Shown in pieces: positions 8,710 to 16,371 of a DNA stretch of 64,000 bases (positions within the stretch are counted from its first letter, which is position 1; every line of letters begins with the position of its first letter). The translations under genes and the position numbers were made by a program. Source of the stretch: Taklimakanibacter sp021828105. GTDB lineage: Bacteria > Pseudomonadota > Alphaproteobacteria > Rhizobiales > Aestuariivirgaceae. The stretch lies in NCBI GenBank assembly GCA_021828105.1, contig JAKATG010000007.1:62001-126000 (forward strand), given 5' to 3'. The notes under the pieces are model-generated. The model made no database searches. It saw nothing but the letters and a program-made list of their open reading frames with translations, and was not told the DNA's origin.

Positions 8710-10221
8710 ATGAGCGATCACCAACAGCGAGAACCGATCGTCAGGATTTCCGGGGTGACCAAGAGGTTCCCCGGCGTCCTGGCGCTCGACCATATCGAGG
8801 TCGCTTTCCGCGCCGGCGAGGTGCACGCCGTGATCGGCGAGAATGGTGCTGGCAAGTCGACGCTGATGAATATCCTGGCGGGCGACCTTCAGCCCAATGA
8901 CGGCCAGATCTTCATCGACGGCAAGCCTGCCATCATCGCCTCTCCCTTGGCGAGCCGGGCCCATGGCATCACCGTCGTCTATCAGGAGCTGGCGCTCTGC
9001 TCGACGCTCAGCATCGCCGAGAACATCATGATGCCGGACATGGCGGCGCGCTCCGTCGCGACCTTCGTGCCGCGCGAGGAAATGCGGCGCGAGGCGCGCT
9101 TCGCTCTGGCACGGCTCGGCATGGGCCATCTCGATCCCGACACCAAGGTCGGCCGGCTCAGCGTCGCCGAGGCGCAACTGGTCGAGATCGCCCGCGCCAT
9201 CCGCCAGAAGGCGCGCCTCCTGGTGCTGGACGAGCCGAACTCCGCCCTTTCCACGCGCGAAAGCGAGCGCCTGTTCGAGGTGGTGCGGCAGCTGAGCGGC
9301 GAAGGTGTCGCGGTCATCTATGTCTCGCATCACCTCGATGAGGTGCTCGATATCGCCCACCGCATCACCGTGATGCGCGACGGGCGCACCATCGAGACCA
9401 TGGTCAATGACAATGTCCCGCAGGAGCGGCTGATCCGCGCCATGGTCGGTCGCGAACTGGGCTCCGCCAAGCCCTGGTCGGCGCAGCATTCCTCGCGCGA
9501 CGCACCCGTTGTCCTCGCGGTCGACAGCCTCACGGCGCCGGGGCTCGAGGGCATCAGCTTCACGGTGCGCTCGGGCGAGATCCTCGGCATTGGCGGCCTG
9601 CCCGATTCCGGCAAGGACCGTCTCGGCGACGTGCTCTTCGGCCTTTCGGCGCGCTCAGGCAGGATCGCGGTCGACGGCCAGGATCTGCCGGCCGCCAATC
9701 CCTCGGCCTCGATCCGCCACGGCATGGCCTATGTCCCCGCCGACCGGCGGGGCGCCGGCGCCCTTCTCGCCATGAGCGTCGCCGACAATGTCGTCTCCGC
9801 CGCCTTGAAGCAGTTCTCGCTGTCGGGCTTCCTGCGCCGGGCCCGGATCAAGCGTGCCGCGCGCGCCCAGGTGGCGCGGCTCGACGCCCGGATCTCGCAT
9901 CTCGGCCAGAAGCTCGCGACCCTCTCGGGCGGCAACCAGCAGAAGATTATCCTGGGCCGCAGCCTCGTCACCAATCCCCGCCTCCTCGTGCTGCACGAGC
10001 CGACACGCGGCATCGATGTCGGCGCCAAGGCCGAGATCTATTCCATCCTGCGGCAGATCGCCGGCGAAGGTGTCGCGATCATCATGATATCCTCCGAGAT
10101 GCCGGAGCTGGTCCTGAACGCCGAGCGCGTGCTGGTGCTCCGCGCCGGCCGGCTCAGCGAGGAATTGACCGGGACCGATATCAATGAAGAAGCCATCCTG
10201 GCGCGCGCCATGGCATCGTGA
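8710..10221 (+). CDS. ribose-type ABC transporter ATP-binding protein (two NBDs)
   Basis: A 503-aa tandem-ATPase protein. NBD1 has Walker A GENGAGKST, signature LSVAEAQLVEIARAI and Walker B LLVLDEPNSAL. NBD2 has the usual degenerate P-loop (GIGGLPDSGKDRL), signature LSGGNQQKI and Walker B LLVLHEPTRGID, where the usual Asp before Glu is His. The ATG at 8710 (MSDHQQREPIVRISGVTKRFPGV) is chosen because the in-frame upstream stretch reads through a non-coding double-hairpin repeat. It energises the importer with the genes at 6492 and 7552. The kinase gene follows 10 bp downstream. Confidence 0.92.
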   Translation: MSDHQQREPIVRISGVTKRFPGVLALDHIEVAFRAGEVHAVIGENGAGKSTLMNILAGDLQPNDGQIFIDGKPAIIASPLASRAHGITVVYQELALCSTLSIAENIMMPDMAARSVATFVPREEMRREARFALARLGMGHLDPDTKVGRLSVAEAQLVEIARAIRQKARLLVLDEPNSALSTRESERLFEVVRQLSGEGVAVIYVSHHLDEVLDIAHRITVMRDGRTIETMVNDNVPQERLIRAMVGRELGSAKPWSAQHSSRDAPVVLAVDSLTAPGLEGISFTVRSGEILGIGGLPDSGKDRLGDVLFGLSARSGRIAVDGQDLPAANPSASIRHGMAYVPADRRGAGALLAMSVADNVVSAALKQFSLSGFLRRARIKRAARAQVARLDARISHLGQKLATLSGGNQQKIILGRSLVTNPRLLVLHEPTRGIDVGAKAEIYSILRQIAGEGVAIIMISSEMPELVLNAERVLVLRAGRLSEELTGTDINEEAILARAMAS

Positions 10222-10231
10222 GGTATAGAGA

Positions 10232-11182
10232 GTGACTGCCCCCAAGATCACGATCGTCGGAAGCTTCGCCGTGGGTCTCACCATCCGCGCGCCGAAGCTC
10301 CCCATTTTCGGCGAGACCATGCTCGGCACCGATTTCGACATGGGGCCTGGCGGCAAGGGCTCGAACCAGGCGGTGGCGACGGCGAGGCTCGGGGCGCGCT
10401 CGTCGCTCGTCGCCATTCTCGGCACCGACAAGCTCGCCGGCATCGCCACCGACCTCTATGCGGCCGAGGGCGTCGACACCGAATTCGTGACCTCGCAGAG
10501 CGAGCGCCCGACCGGCGTCGGCTTCATCATCCTCAATGACAAGGGCGAGAATTTCATCATCCTCGACATGGGCGCCAATGAGCTCATGGACGCGAAATCC
10601 GTCGACCTGGCGGAATCCCGGATCGCCGAGAGCGACGTCGTGATGACCGTTCTCGAAGTGCCGACTGAAGCGGCCGCCCGCGCGATGGAGCTCGCCCGTT
10701 TGCGTGGCGCCCGCACCATCCTCAACCCGGCGCCGGCGCGGGCCTTGCCGCCCGGGATCTTCGCTTCCGTCGACTATCTGACGCCGAATGAAAGCGAATT
10801 GCGCATCCTGCTCGGCCTTCCGGCTGACGATCCGCGCTCCTCGCGCGAATTGGCGGCGGAATTACGCCGGCGCGGGGTGCGCAATGTCGTCGTGACGCTG
10901 GGCCGCCAGGGCGCCCTCATCCTCACCGACGATCTCGACCAGATGGTGCCGGCCGTGCCGGTCGATGTCGTCGACACCACGGGCGCCGGCGATGCCTTCA
11001 ATTCAGGCTTCGCGGTGGCGCTCGCCGAGGGACGCGACATCGTCGATGCCGTGCGCTTCGGCGTCGTCTGCGGCGCCCTTGCCTGCACCAGGCTCGGCGT
11101 CATCCCGAGCCTCGCCCAGCGCGCTGAGGCCGATGCCATGTATGAGAAAGCCTGCAAAACCGTATGGAAGGACCACCCGTGA
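10232..11182 (+). CDS. PfkB-family carbohydrate kinase (ribokinase-like)
   Basis: A 316-aa cytosolic kinase starting at GTG 10232 (TAPKITIVGSFAVGLTIRAPKLPIFGET). It has the PfkB first signature GPGGKGSNQAVATARLG near residue 45 and the second signature DTTGAGDAFNSGFAVAL near residue 250, which holds the catalytic Asp in GAGD. NPAPARALP matches ribokinases. It would phosphorylate the imported sugar. Its stop overlaps the GTG of the RbsD-like gene by 3 bases (GTGA). The exact sugar is unknown. Confidence 0.9.
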   Translation: MTAPKITIVGSFAVGLTIRAPKLPIFGETMLGTDFDMGPGGKGSNQAVATARLGARSSLVAILGTDKLAGIATDLYAAEGVDTEFVTSQSERPTGVGFIILNDKGENFIILDMGANELMDAKSVDLAESRIAESDVVMTVLEVPTEAAARAMELARLRGARTILNPAPARALPPGIFASVDYLTPNESELRILLGLPADDPRSSRELAAELRRRGVRNVVVTLGRQGALILTDDLDQMVPAVPVDVVDTTGAGDAFNSGFAVALAEGRDIVDAVRFGVVCGALACTRLGVIPSLAQRAEADAMYEKACKTVWKDHP

Positions 11183-11640
11183 ACCGCAACCGACTGCTCA
11201 ATGCCGAACTCAGCCATGCCATCGCGCTCATGGGCCATGGCGATCTGATGATTGTTTGCGATGCGGGCTTTCCCATCCCCTCCTCGGCCTGGCGCATCGA
11301 TCTCGCCATCGCGCCCGATCTGCCCGATCTCGAGACCGTGCTCACGCCGATCGCCGCCAATCTGATCTGCGAGCGCGTCGGCTATGCCGACACTTTGCCG
11401 AAGCACAATCCGCGCCTTCTCGCCAAGGTGCAGCGCATCTTCGAAGGCGCCGATTTCGAGACCGCCAGGCATGAGACGATCCTGACCGAGATGGCGGCAA
11501 AGGCCAAGGTCATCGTGCGCACCGGCGCCTTCGATCCCTGGGGCAATATCCTGCTCTATTCCGGCGTCGACGTACCGGCCTGGTTCTCCAAGGAAGGCAC
11601 GGTTCCACCCGACTACTATGCGAAGAAGATGAAGAAGTAG
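11179..11640 (+). CDS. rbsD: RbsD/FucU-family sugar mutarotase (D-ribose pyranase-like)
   Basis: A 153-aa protein with the RbsD pattern: LNAELSHAIALMGHGDLMIVCDAGFPIP (catalytic His in GHGD), then LPDLETVL and a C-terminal RTGAFDPWGNILLYSGV, where the usual T-x-E-x-x-P-Y-x-N segment is changed. The GTG start at 11179 overlaps the kinase stop and has GGAAGGA eight bases upstream. The family interconverts pyranose and furanose forms before phosphorylation, which fits the operon. It is a little longer than typical RbsD (about 139 aa). Confidence 0.88.
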   Translation: MNRNRLLNAELSHAIALMGHGDLMIVCDAGFPIPSSAWRIDLAIAPDLPDLETVLTPIAANLICERVGYADTLPKHNPRLLAKVQRIFEGADFETARHETILTEMAAKAKVIVRTGAFDPWGNILLYSGVDVPAWFSKEGTVPPDYYAKKMKK

Positions 11641-11647
11641 CGCCTCC

Positions 11648-12475
11648 ATGCCGCGCATCTTCGATTTCGGCGGCCGCGAGGTGGAGCGCAGCCTGACGGT
11701 CGCCGATCTCCGCCAACTCAAAGGCAGCGGGCGGCATGTCGCGCAAGTGACCGCCGAGACGGCCGAGGAAGCGGCAGCGGCGGAAGCCGCCGGCATCGAG
11801 ATGGTGATCTGCCGGGCCGCCAATGTGCCGCGCCTGCGCGAGGGATCGAAGCGCGTCTTCGTCACCGCCGCCCTGGGCTTTGCCGAGGCGATCACCGATG
11901 ACGAGATCCTGCGTAGCGCTTTCGCCGCCGTCACCGGCGGGGCCGATGCGGTTCTCACCAGCCGCAGCGCTGAGGCCGTTCGGCTCATCGCCCGCGAGCA
12001 GATCCCGGTGATGGGGCATCTGGGCCTCGTGCCGCGCAAGTCCACCTGGATGGGCGGCATGCGCGCGGTCGGCAAGACGGCCAAGGAAGCTGCCGAGCTG
12101 TGGGACCGGTTCCGGGGGTTGGAAGATGCTGGCGCCTTTGCCGCCGAATGCGAGGTCATCGCGGCCGACGTCATGGCCGAGATCAACAAGCGCACCTCGC
12201 TCGTCACCGTCTCCTTGGGCTCCGGACCTTCCGCGGATGTGATCTTCCTCTTCACTTCCGATATCTGCGGCGAGAGCCAGCGCCTGCCCCGCCATGCGCG
12301 CGCCTGGGGCGATGTCAAAAGGCTACAGGATCAGGTCAAGCAGGAACGCCTCGCGGCGCTCAAGGGATTTCGCGGCGCCGTCGCCGCAGGCGATTTCCCG
12401 GCCAAGGGCGAAGTGGCCGCCATTCCGGCAGACGAGCTCGAGGCCTTCCGGCTCAGGCTTGAAAACGGCTCGTGA
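11648..12475 (+). CDS. PanB-like (ketopantoate hydroxymethyltransferase-fold) phosphoenolpyruvate-mutase superfamily protein
   Basis: A 275-aa TIM-barrel protein whose order of motifs recalls PanB: VTAETAEEAAAAEAAGIEMVICR, AITDDEILRSAFAAVTGGADAVLT, then IPVMGHLGLVPRKSTWMGG (PanB has GHVGLTPQ) and LEDAGAFAAECEVIAADVMAEI. PanB transfers a hydroxymethyl group from methylene-THF to 2-oxoisovalerate. The DGQVLVLHD-like tail of true PanB is replaced by SADVIFLFTSDI, so this is probably a side branch with another substrate. It ends the sugar operon, 8 bp after the RbsD-like gene. Confidence 0.62.
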   Translation: MPRIFDFGGREVERSLTVADLRQLKGSGRHVAQVTAETAEEAAAAEAAGIEMVICRAANVPRLREGSKRVFVTAALGFAEAITDDEILRSAFAAVTGGADAVLTSRSAEAVRLIAREQIPVMGHLGLVPRKSTWMGGMRAVGKTAKEAAELWDRFRGLEDAGAFAAECEVIAADVMAEINKRTSLVTVSLGSGPSADVIFLFTSDICGESQRLPRHARAWGDVKRLQDQVKQERLAALKGFRGAVAAGDFPAKGEVAAIPADELEAFRLRLENGS

Positions 12476-13364
12476 TGAAATCGCGCAAGGCGCGCGCCGC
12501 CGGCGTCAGGGGATCGCCCTTCGCCCAGGCGAGCAGGATGCGCTGCGCCGGCAGCTTGTCGGAAATCGGCCTTATGGCGAGTTTGCGCCCGTCATAGCTG
12601 CGGTCGGATTTGGGCCGCGTATAGGCGACCGCAATGCCGAGACCGTTCGCCACCATGCTGCGCTGGAGTTCGAAAGATGAGGCGCGCGCCGCCACGTCGA
12701 CCTCCAGGCTCACGGCCTTGAACAGCGCCACGATATGCTGCCAGCTCAGCGCCTGGTCGGTGAGGATCAAGGGGTGCCGGGCCAGATCGGCGAGCGAGAC
12801 GGCCGCCTTTCGCGCCAGCGGATGACTGTCAGGCAGCATCGCATGGGGATGCAATTCGATGAGGGTCTGGCGCTCGATGCCGGATCCGAGACCCAGATCG
12901 TAAGTGAGCGCCAGGTCGATCGAACCTTTGCCGAGTTGCGCGGCCAGCTCGTCGAAGCCCGCGTCACGGAAATCGACCGTGATCGCCGGCATCGCCTTGC
13001 GAAACCGGCTGATGAGTGCGGGGACATAATAAGGGGCGAGATCGGTGAAGCAGCCGAGAGTCGCCTGGCCCGATGCCGCCTCCGCCGCCTGGCCGAGGCG
13101 AGAGAGCCTCCGAGCCTCTTCCAACAGGGCGCGTGCGTCGCGTATGAAAGCCGACCCGAAGGAGGTGAGCTCGACGCCCTCGCCCTTGTGGCGCACGAAC
13201 AGCTTGCGGCCCAAATGCACCTCGATCTGGGCAATAGCGACCGAGATCGAAGGCTGCGACACATGCAGGCTCTCCGCGGCTTGCGTGACATTGCCGGCAT
13301 CGGCGGCCGCCACCGCATAGCGCAGCTGCTTGAGCGTCAGAGATAGGCTTTCCTGATGTGCCAT
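12453..13364 (-). CDS. LysR-family transcriptional regulator
   Basis: A 303-aa regulator from ATG 13364 (MAHQESLSLTLKQLRYAVAAADAGNVTQAAESLHVSQPSISVAIAQ...). The winged helix covers the first ~65 residues, and the rest is a LysR substrate-binding domain (ATLGCFTDLAPYYVPALISRFRKAMPAI). A second in-frame ATG at 13376 would add MFDN. The 3' end overlaps the convergent PanB-like gene by 23 bp. It is divergent from the PhyH oxygenase at 13434, the usual LysR arrangement, so that gene is the likely target (inference). Confidence 0.92.
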   Translation of the reverse strand: MAHQESLSLTLKQLRYAVAAADAGNVTQAAESLHVSQPSISVAIAQIEVHLGRKLFVRHKGEGVELTSFGSAFIRDARALLEEARRLSRLGQAAEAASGQATLGCFTDLAPYYVPALISRFRKAMPAITVDFRDAGFDELAAQLGKGSIDLALTYDLGLGSGIERQTLIELHPHAMLPDSHPLARKAAVSLADLARHPLILTDQALSWQHIVALFKAVSLEVDVAARASSFELQRSMVANGLGIAVAYTRPKSDRSYDGRKLAIRPISDKLPAQRILLAWAKGDPLTPAARALRDFITSRFQA

Positions 13365-13433
13365 ATTATCAAACATTATTTTACTTGATGTTTGGCGGCA
13401 TGCAACGGTCCTCCGCGAGACATGGAGGACCCG

Positions 13434-14234
13434 ATGGGCAAATATGTGAGCGCCGATGAGATCGCCGATTACCAGCGTGACGGCGTCGTCTGCATCAAGG
13501 GGCTGTTCAAGGACTGGGTGCCCACGATCGGCGAAGGCATCGAGCGCAATATGCGCGAGCCCAGCCAATATGCGGCCGAGAACCTCAAGCCCGGCGAAGG
13601 CGGCCGCTTCTTCGACGATTACTGCAACTGGGAGCGCATCCCGGAATTCACCGAGATCATCCGCAAGTCGCCCGCCGCCCAGGCCGCGGCCGAGCTCATG
13701 CAGTCGAAGACGGCGCAGATCTTCCACGACCATGTGCTGGTCAAGGAGCCCGGCACGTCGAAGCCCACGCCCTGGCACCAGGACGCGCCCTATTATTTCG
13801 TCGACGGCGAGCAGACGGTAAGCTTCTGGGTGCCGGTGGAGCCGGTGAAGGAAGCAGCGCTGCGCTGCATCGCAGGCTCACATAAGTGGCCCAGGATGGT
13901 GCTGCCGGTGCGCTGGCTGTCGGAGCAGAATTTCTATGCCGGCGAGCATGACTATATCCCGGTGCCCGATCCCGACGCCGAGCCCGGCAAATACAAGGTG
14001 GTCGAATGGCAGATGGAGCCCGGCGATGCCGTCGCCTTCCACTACAAGACCGTGCATGGCGCCCGCGGCAACAATTCCGACCGCCGGCGGCGCGCCTTCT
14101 CCATGCGCTGGGTCGGCGATGACGCGCATTATGTCACGCGGCCCGGCCGCACCTCGCCGCCCTATCCGGGCCACGACATGAAGGACGGCCAGCGCCTGCG
14201 CGAGGACTGGTTCCCGGTGATCTGGCGGCAGTGA
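13434..14234 (+). CDS. PhyH-family Fe(II)/2-oxoglutarate oxygenase
   Basis: A 266-aa protein starting MGKYVSADEIADYQRDGVVCIKGLFKDWV; GGAGG lies 6 bases before the ATG. Iron ligands are seen in PTPWHQDAPYYF (His-x-Asp) and in AFHYKTVHGARGNNS, with a following arginine-rich segment (RRRRAFSMRWVGDDA) that would bind 2-oxoglutarate. It is unlike the PhyH protein at 5662 outside the motifs, so this is a paralogue for another substrate. It stands alone opposite the LysR gene. Reaction unknown. Confidence 0.9.
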   Translation: MGKYVSADEIADYQRDGVVCIKGLFKDWVPTIGEGIERNMREPSQYAAENLKPGEGGRFFDDYCNWERIPEFTEIIRKSPAAQAAAELMQSKTAQIFHDHVLVKEPGTSKPTPWHQDAPYYFVDGEQTVSFWVPVEPVKEAALRCIAGSHKWPRMVLPVRWLSEQNFYAGEHDYIPVPDPDAEPGKYKVVEWQMEPGDAVAFHYKTVHGARGNNSDRRRRAFSMRWVGDDAHYVTRPGRTSPPYPGHDMKDGQRLREDWFPVIWRQ

Positions 14235-14316
14235 ACAAGGGGGCCGTCTCCTGCGGCTTACCTGAGCGACTCGACCTCCAATTCGGACCGGGCATCTTGC
14301 TTTCGCCATCCCCTAT

Positions 14317-14338
14317 GCTAGGTTACATGTAACCTAGC
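14317..14338. promoter_or_regulatory. perfect 22-bp palindrome upstream of MazEF-type pair, probable operator
   Basis: GCTAGGTTACA is followed directly by its exact complement TGTAACCTAGC. It ends 13 bp before the antitoxin ATG and sits where the promoter or 5' leader should be. Type II antitoxins commonly repress their own operon by binding such palindromes. No convincing -35/-10 pair was placed. Confidence 0.65.
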
Positions 14339-14351
14339 TGGAGAATTGCTC

Positions 14352-14573
14352 ATGCCGCCCGTCTCAAGACCGAAGCCATCCCGCGAGAAGGTGAGGAAGC
14401 ACCGCGAGCGTTTGCGGCGGCTGGGCCTTCGTCCCATTCAGATCTGGGTTCCGGACATGCGCTCTCCTGCCTTCAAGTTGCAAGCCCATCGTCAGTCGCT
14501 GGCAGTGGCGCGGAGCCGCCAAGGCAATGACGATCAGGCCTTCATCGATGCGATTTCAGATTTGGTTCAATAG
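14352..14573 (+). CDS. MazE-family antitoxin (DUF3018-like)
   Basis: A 73-aa basic protein, PPVSRPKPSREKVRKHRERLRRLGLRPIQIWVPD, followed by MRSPAFKLQAHRQSLAVA and an acidic end (DDQAFIDAISDL). This matches the short 'antitoxin MazE family' proteins in which the N-terminal region binds DNA and the C-terminus covers the toxin. Start ATG 14352 has TGGAGAA upstream; an in-frame TTG at 14346 is a weaker alternative. The toxin ATG follows the stop with no gap. Confidence 0.85.
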   Translation: MPPVSRPKPSREKVRKHRERLRRLGLRPIQIWVPDMRSPAFKLQAHRQSLAVARSRQGNDDQAFIDAISDLVQ

Positions 14574-14924
14574 ATGAAGAGAGGCGAGATCTGGACTGCC
14601 TCCCCAGGCCAGTCCTATGCAGGAAAGCCCCGTCCGGTCGTCATTGTGCAGGACGGTAGCTTTGATGCCACTGCGTCCATAACCATCTGCGCCTTCACGA
14701 CCGACGACACGGATGCGCCGTTGTTCCGGGTGCCGGTCGCACCCAGCGAGCACAACGGGTTGCGGGCAGTTTGCCGCCTGATGGTCGACAAGGTCACTAC
14801 GATACCAAAGACGAGGCTCGGGTCGCGTATTGGAAAACTGGAAGACGAAAGCATGCTGCAGCTGAACCGAGCGCTGCTCGTCTTTCTCGGGCTCGCAGTA
14901 TCGCCACAAACAAGCCGGAGTTGA
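14574..14924 (+). CDS. MazF/PemK-type endoribonuclease toxin
   Basis: A 116-aa protein starting MKRGEIWTASPGQSYAGKPRPVVIVQD, the signature opening of the MazF/PemK/Kid fold, then CAFTTDDTDAPLFRVPV and VDKVTTIPKTRLGSRIGKL, which is the usual toxin strand-loop-strand. MazF enzymes cut single-stranded mRNA at short motifs. It is directly fused in expression to the antitoxin gene (start codon immediately after its stop). Full length with all core segments present, so presumably functional. Confidence 0.92.
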   Translation: MKRGEIWTASPGQSYAGKPRPVVIVQDGSFDATASITICAFTTDDTDAPLFRVPVAPSEHNGLRAVCRLMVDKVTTIPKTRLGSRIGKLEDESMLQLNRALLVFLGLAVSPQTSRS

Positions 14925-14943
14925 GATGAGAAAGGTTCGGCAA

Positions 14944-14967
14944 CGGCGCGATCGTCAGATCGCGCCG
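14944..14967. terminator. hairpin between toxin gene and convergent aminotransferase gene
   Basis: CGGCGCGATC pairs with GATCGCGCCG around a GTCA loop. The loop and stem contain the aminotransferase stop codon. It lies between two convergent genes, so it could end transcription from both sides. There is no clear T-run, so efficiency as an intrinsic terminator is doubtful. Confidence 0.5.
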
Positions 14968-16355
14968 TCGCGCGCGAGCTCGTCCATCACCTGGCGGACC
15001 GCGGCTTCGGCGATCGCGACGATCTCATCGACCTCTTCGCGCGTCGTGACCAGCGGCGGCGCGAAACCCAATATGTCGCCATGCGGCATGGCGCGCGCGA
15101 TAAGGCCCTTGTCGCGCGCCGCCTTGGAGATGCGGGCGCCCACCTTGAGCCCGGCATCGAAGCGGGTCCTCTTCGCGCGGTCGCCCACGAATTCGATTGC
15201 GCCGAGGAGGCCGACGCCCCGCACCTCGCCGACGATCGGCAATTGCGCGAAGCTCGCTTTGAGCCGCTCCTGGAAATAGCCGCCGACATCGCGCGCTTTG
15301 CCCGGCAAGTCCTCCGTCTCGACGATGTCGAGCACCGCATTGGCCGCGGCGGCGCCGATCGGATGGCCGGAATAGGTATAGCCATGCGAGAAGCTGCCGA
15401 TGCGGTCGGCCGCTTCCTCGAGCACCTTGTAGACCTTCTCGCCGACGATCGCGCCCGACAGCGGGAAATAGCCCGAAGTCAGGCCCTTCGCCACCGTGAT
15501 GAGATCGGGCTCGATGCCGTAATGATGCGAGCCGAACATCGATCCGACGCGGCCGAAGCCGGTGATGACCTCATCCGCGATGAGCAGCACGTCATGCTTC
15601 CTGAGGACGGGCTGGATCGCCTGCCAATAGCCTTCCGGCGGCGGCGTGATGCCGCCGGTGCCGAGCACCGGCTCGCCGATGAAGGCGCCGACCGTGTCGG
15701 GACCTTCGCGCTCGATGAGCGCGTCGAGTTCGGCGGCACGCCGCTTCGAGAAATCGCGCTCGCTCTCCCCCGGCTCTGCCCCCCAATAATGGTGCGGCGA
15801 GCCGGTATGCAGAATGCCGGGCAGCGGCAGGTCCATGTGATCGTGATAAAAGGACATGCCGGTCATCGAGCCCGAGACGACGCTGCAGCCGTGATAGCCG
15901 CGCTCGCGCGAGATGATTTTCTTCTTCTTCGGCTTCCCGCGCAGATTGTTGTAATACCAAACCAGCTTGGCCTGCGTCTCATTGGCATCCGATCCCGACA
16001 TGCCGAAGAACACCTTGCTCATCCGGCCGGGCGCCATCTTGACGAGCCGGCCCGACAGCGTCGCGAGCTCGTCCGTCGTATGAGCCGCATAGGAGTGATA
16101 GTAGGCGAGCCTGTAGGCCTGACGGGCGATCGCTTCCGCGACCTCCGTGCGCCCATAGCCGATATTGACGCAATAGAGGCCGGCAAAGCCGTCGATATAT
16201 TCGCGCCCCGTCGCGTCCTTGATGCGGATGCCCTTGCCGGTTTCGACGATCGTCGGATCGCCCGCCTTGCCGGTGGCGAAATCCTTGAGCTGGGTGAAGG
16301 GATGGAGGAGGCTGGCGCGGTCGAGGGCGCTGATTTCCTTGACATTGATGGTCAT
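14955..16355 (-). CDS. class III PLP-dependent aminotransferase (GABA/polyamine:pyruvate type)
   Basis: A 466-aa enzyme from MTINVKEISALDRASLLHPFTQL. Family motifs: GREYIDGFAGLYCVNIGYG, FGMSGSDANETQAKL, GTGGITPPPEGYWQAI, LLIADEVITGFGRVG (the Asp that contacts the PLP ring) and LITVAKGLTSGYFPLSG with the Schiff-base lysine. It resembles omega-amino acid:pyruvate and putrescine/GABA transaminases. The aldehyde it makes would be oxidised by the dehydrogenase encoded 16 bp upstream in the same operon. An in-frame extension to 16679 overlaps that gene and is rejected. Confidence 0.93.
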   Translation of the reverse strand: MTINVKEISALDRASLLHPFTQLKDFATGKAGDPTIVETGKGIRIKDATGREYIDGFAGLYCVNIGYGRTEVAEAIARQAYRLAYYHSYAAHTTDELATLSGRLVKMAPGRMSKVFFGMSGSDANETQAKLVWYYNNLRGKPKKKKIISRERGYHGCSVVSGSMTGMSFYHDHMDLPLPGILHTGSPHHYWGAEPGESERDFSKRRAAELDALIEREGPDTVGAFIGEPVLGTGGITPPPEGYWQAIQPVLRKHDVLLIADEVITGFGRVGSMFGSHHYGIEPDLITVAKGLTSGYFPLSGAIVGEKVYKVLEEAADRIGSFSHGYTYSGHPIGAAAANAVLDIVETEDLPGKARDVGGYFQERLKASFAQLPIVGEVRGVGLLGAIEFVGDRAKRTRFDAGLKVGARISKAARDKGLIARAMPHGDILGFAPPLVTTREEVDEIVAIAEAAVRQVMDELARDGAI

Positions 16356-16371
16356 GAGATTCTTCCCGTGA

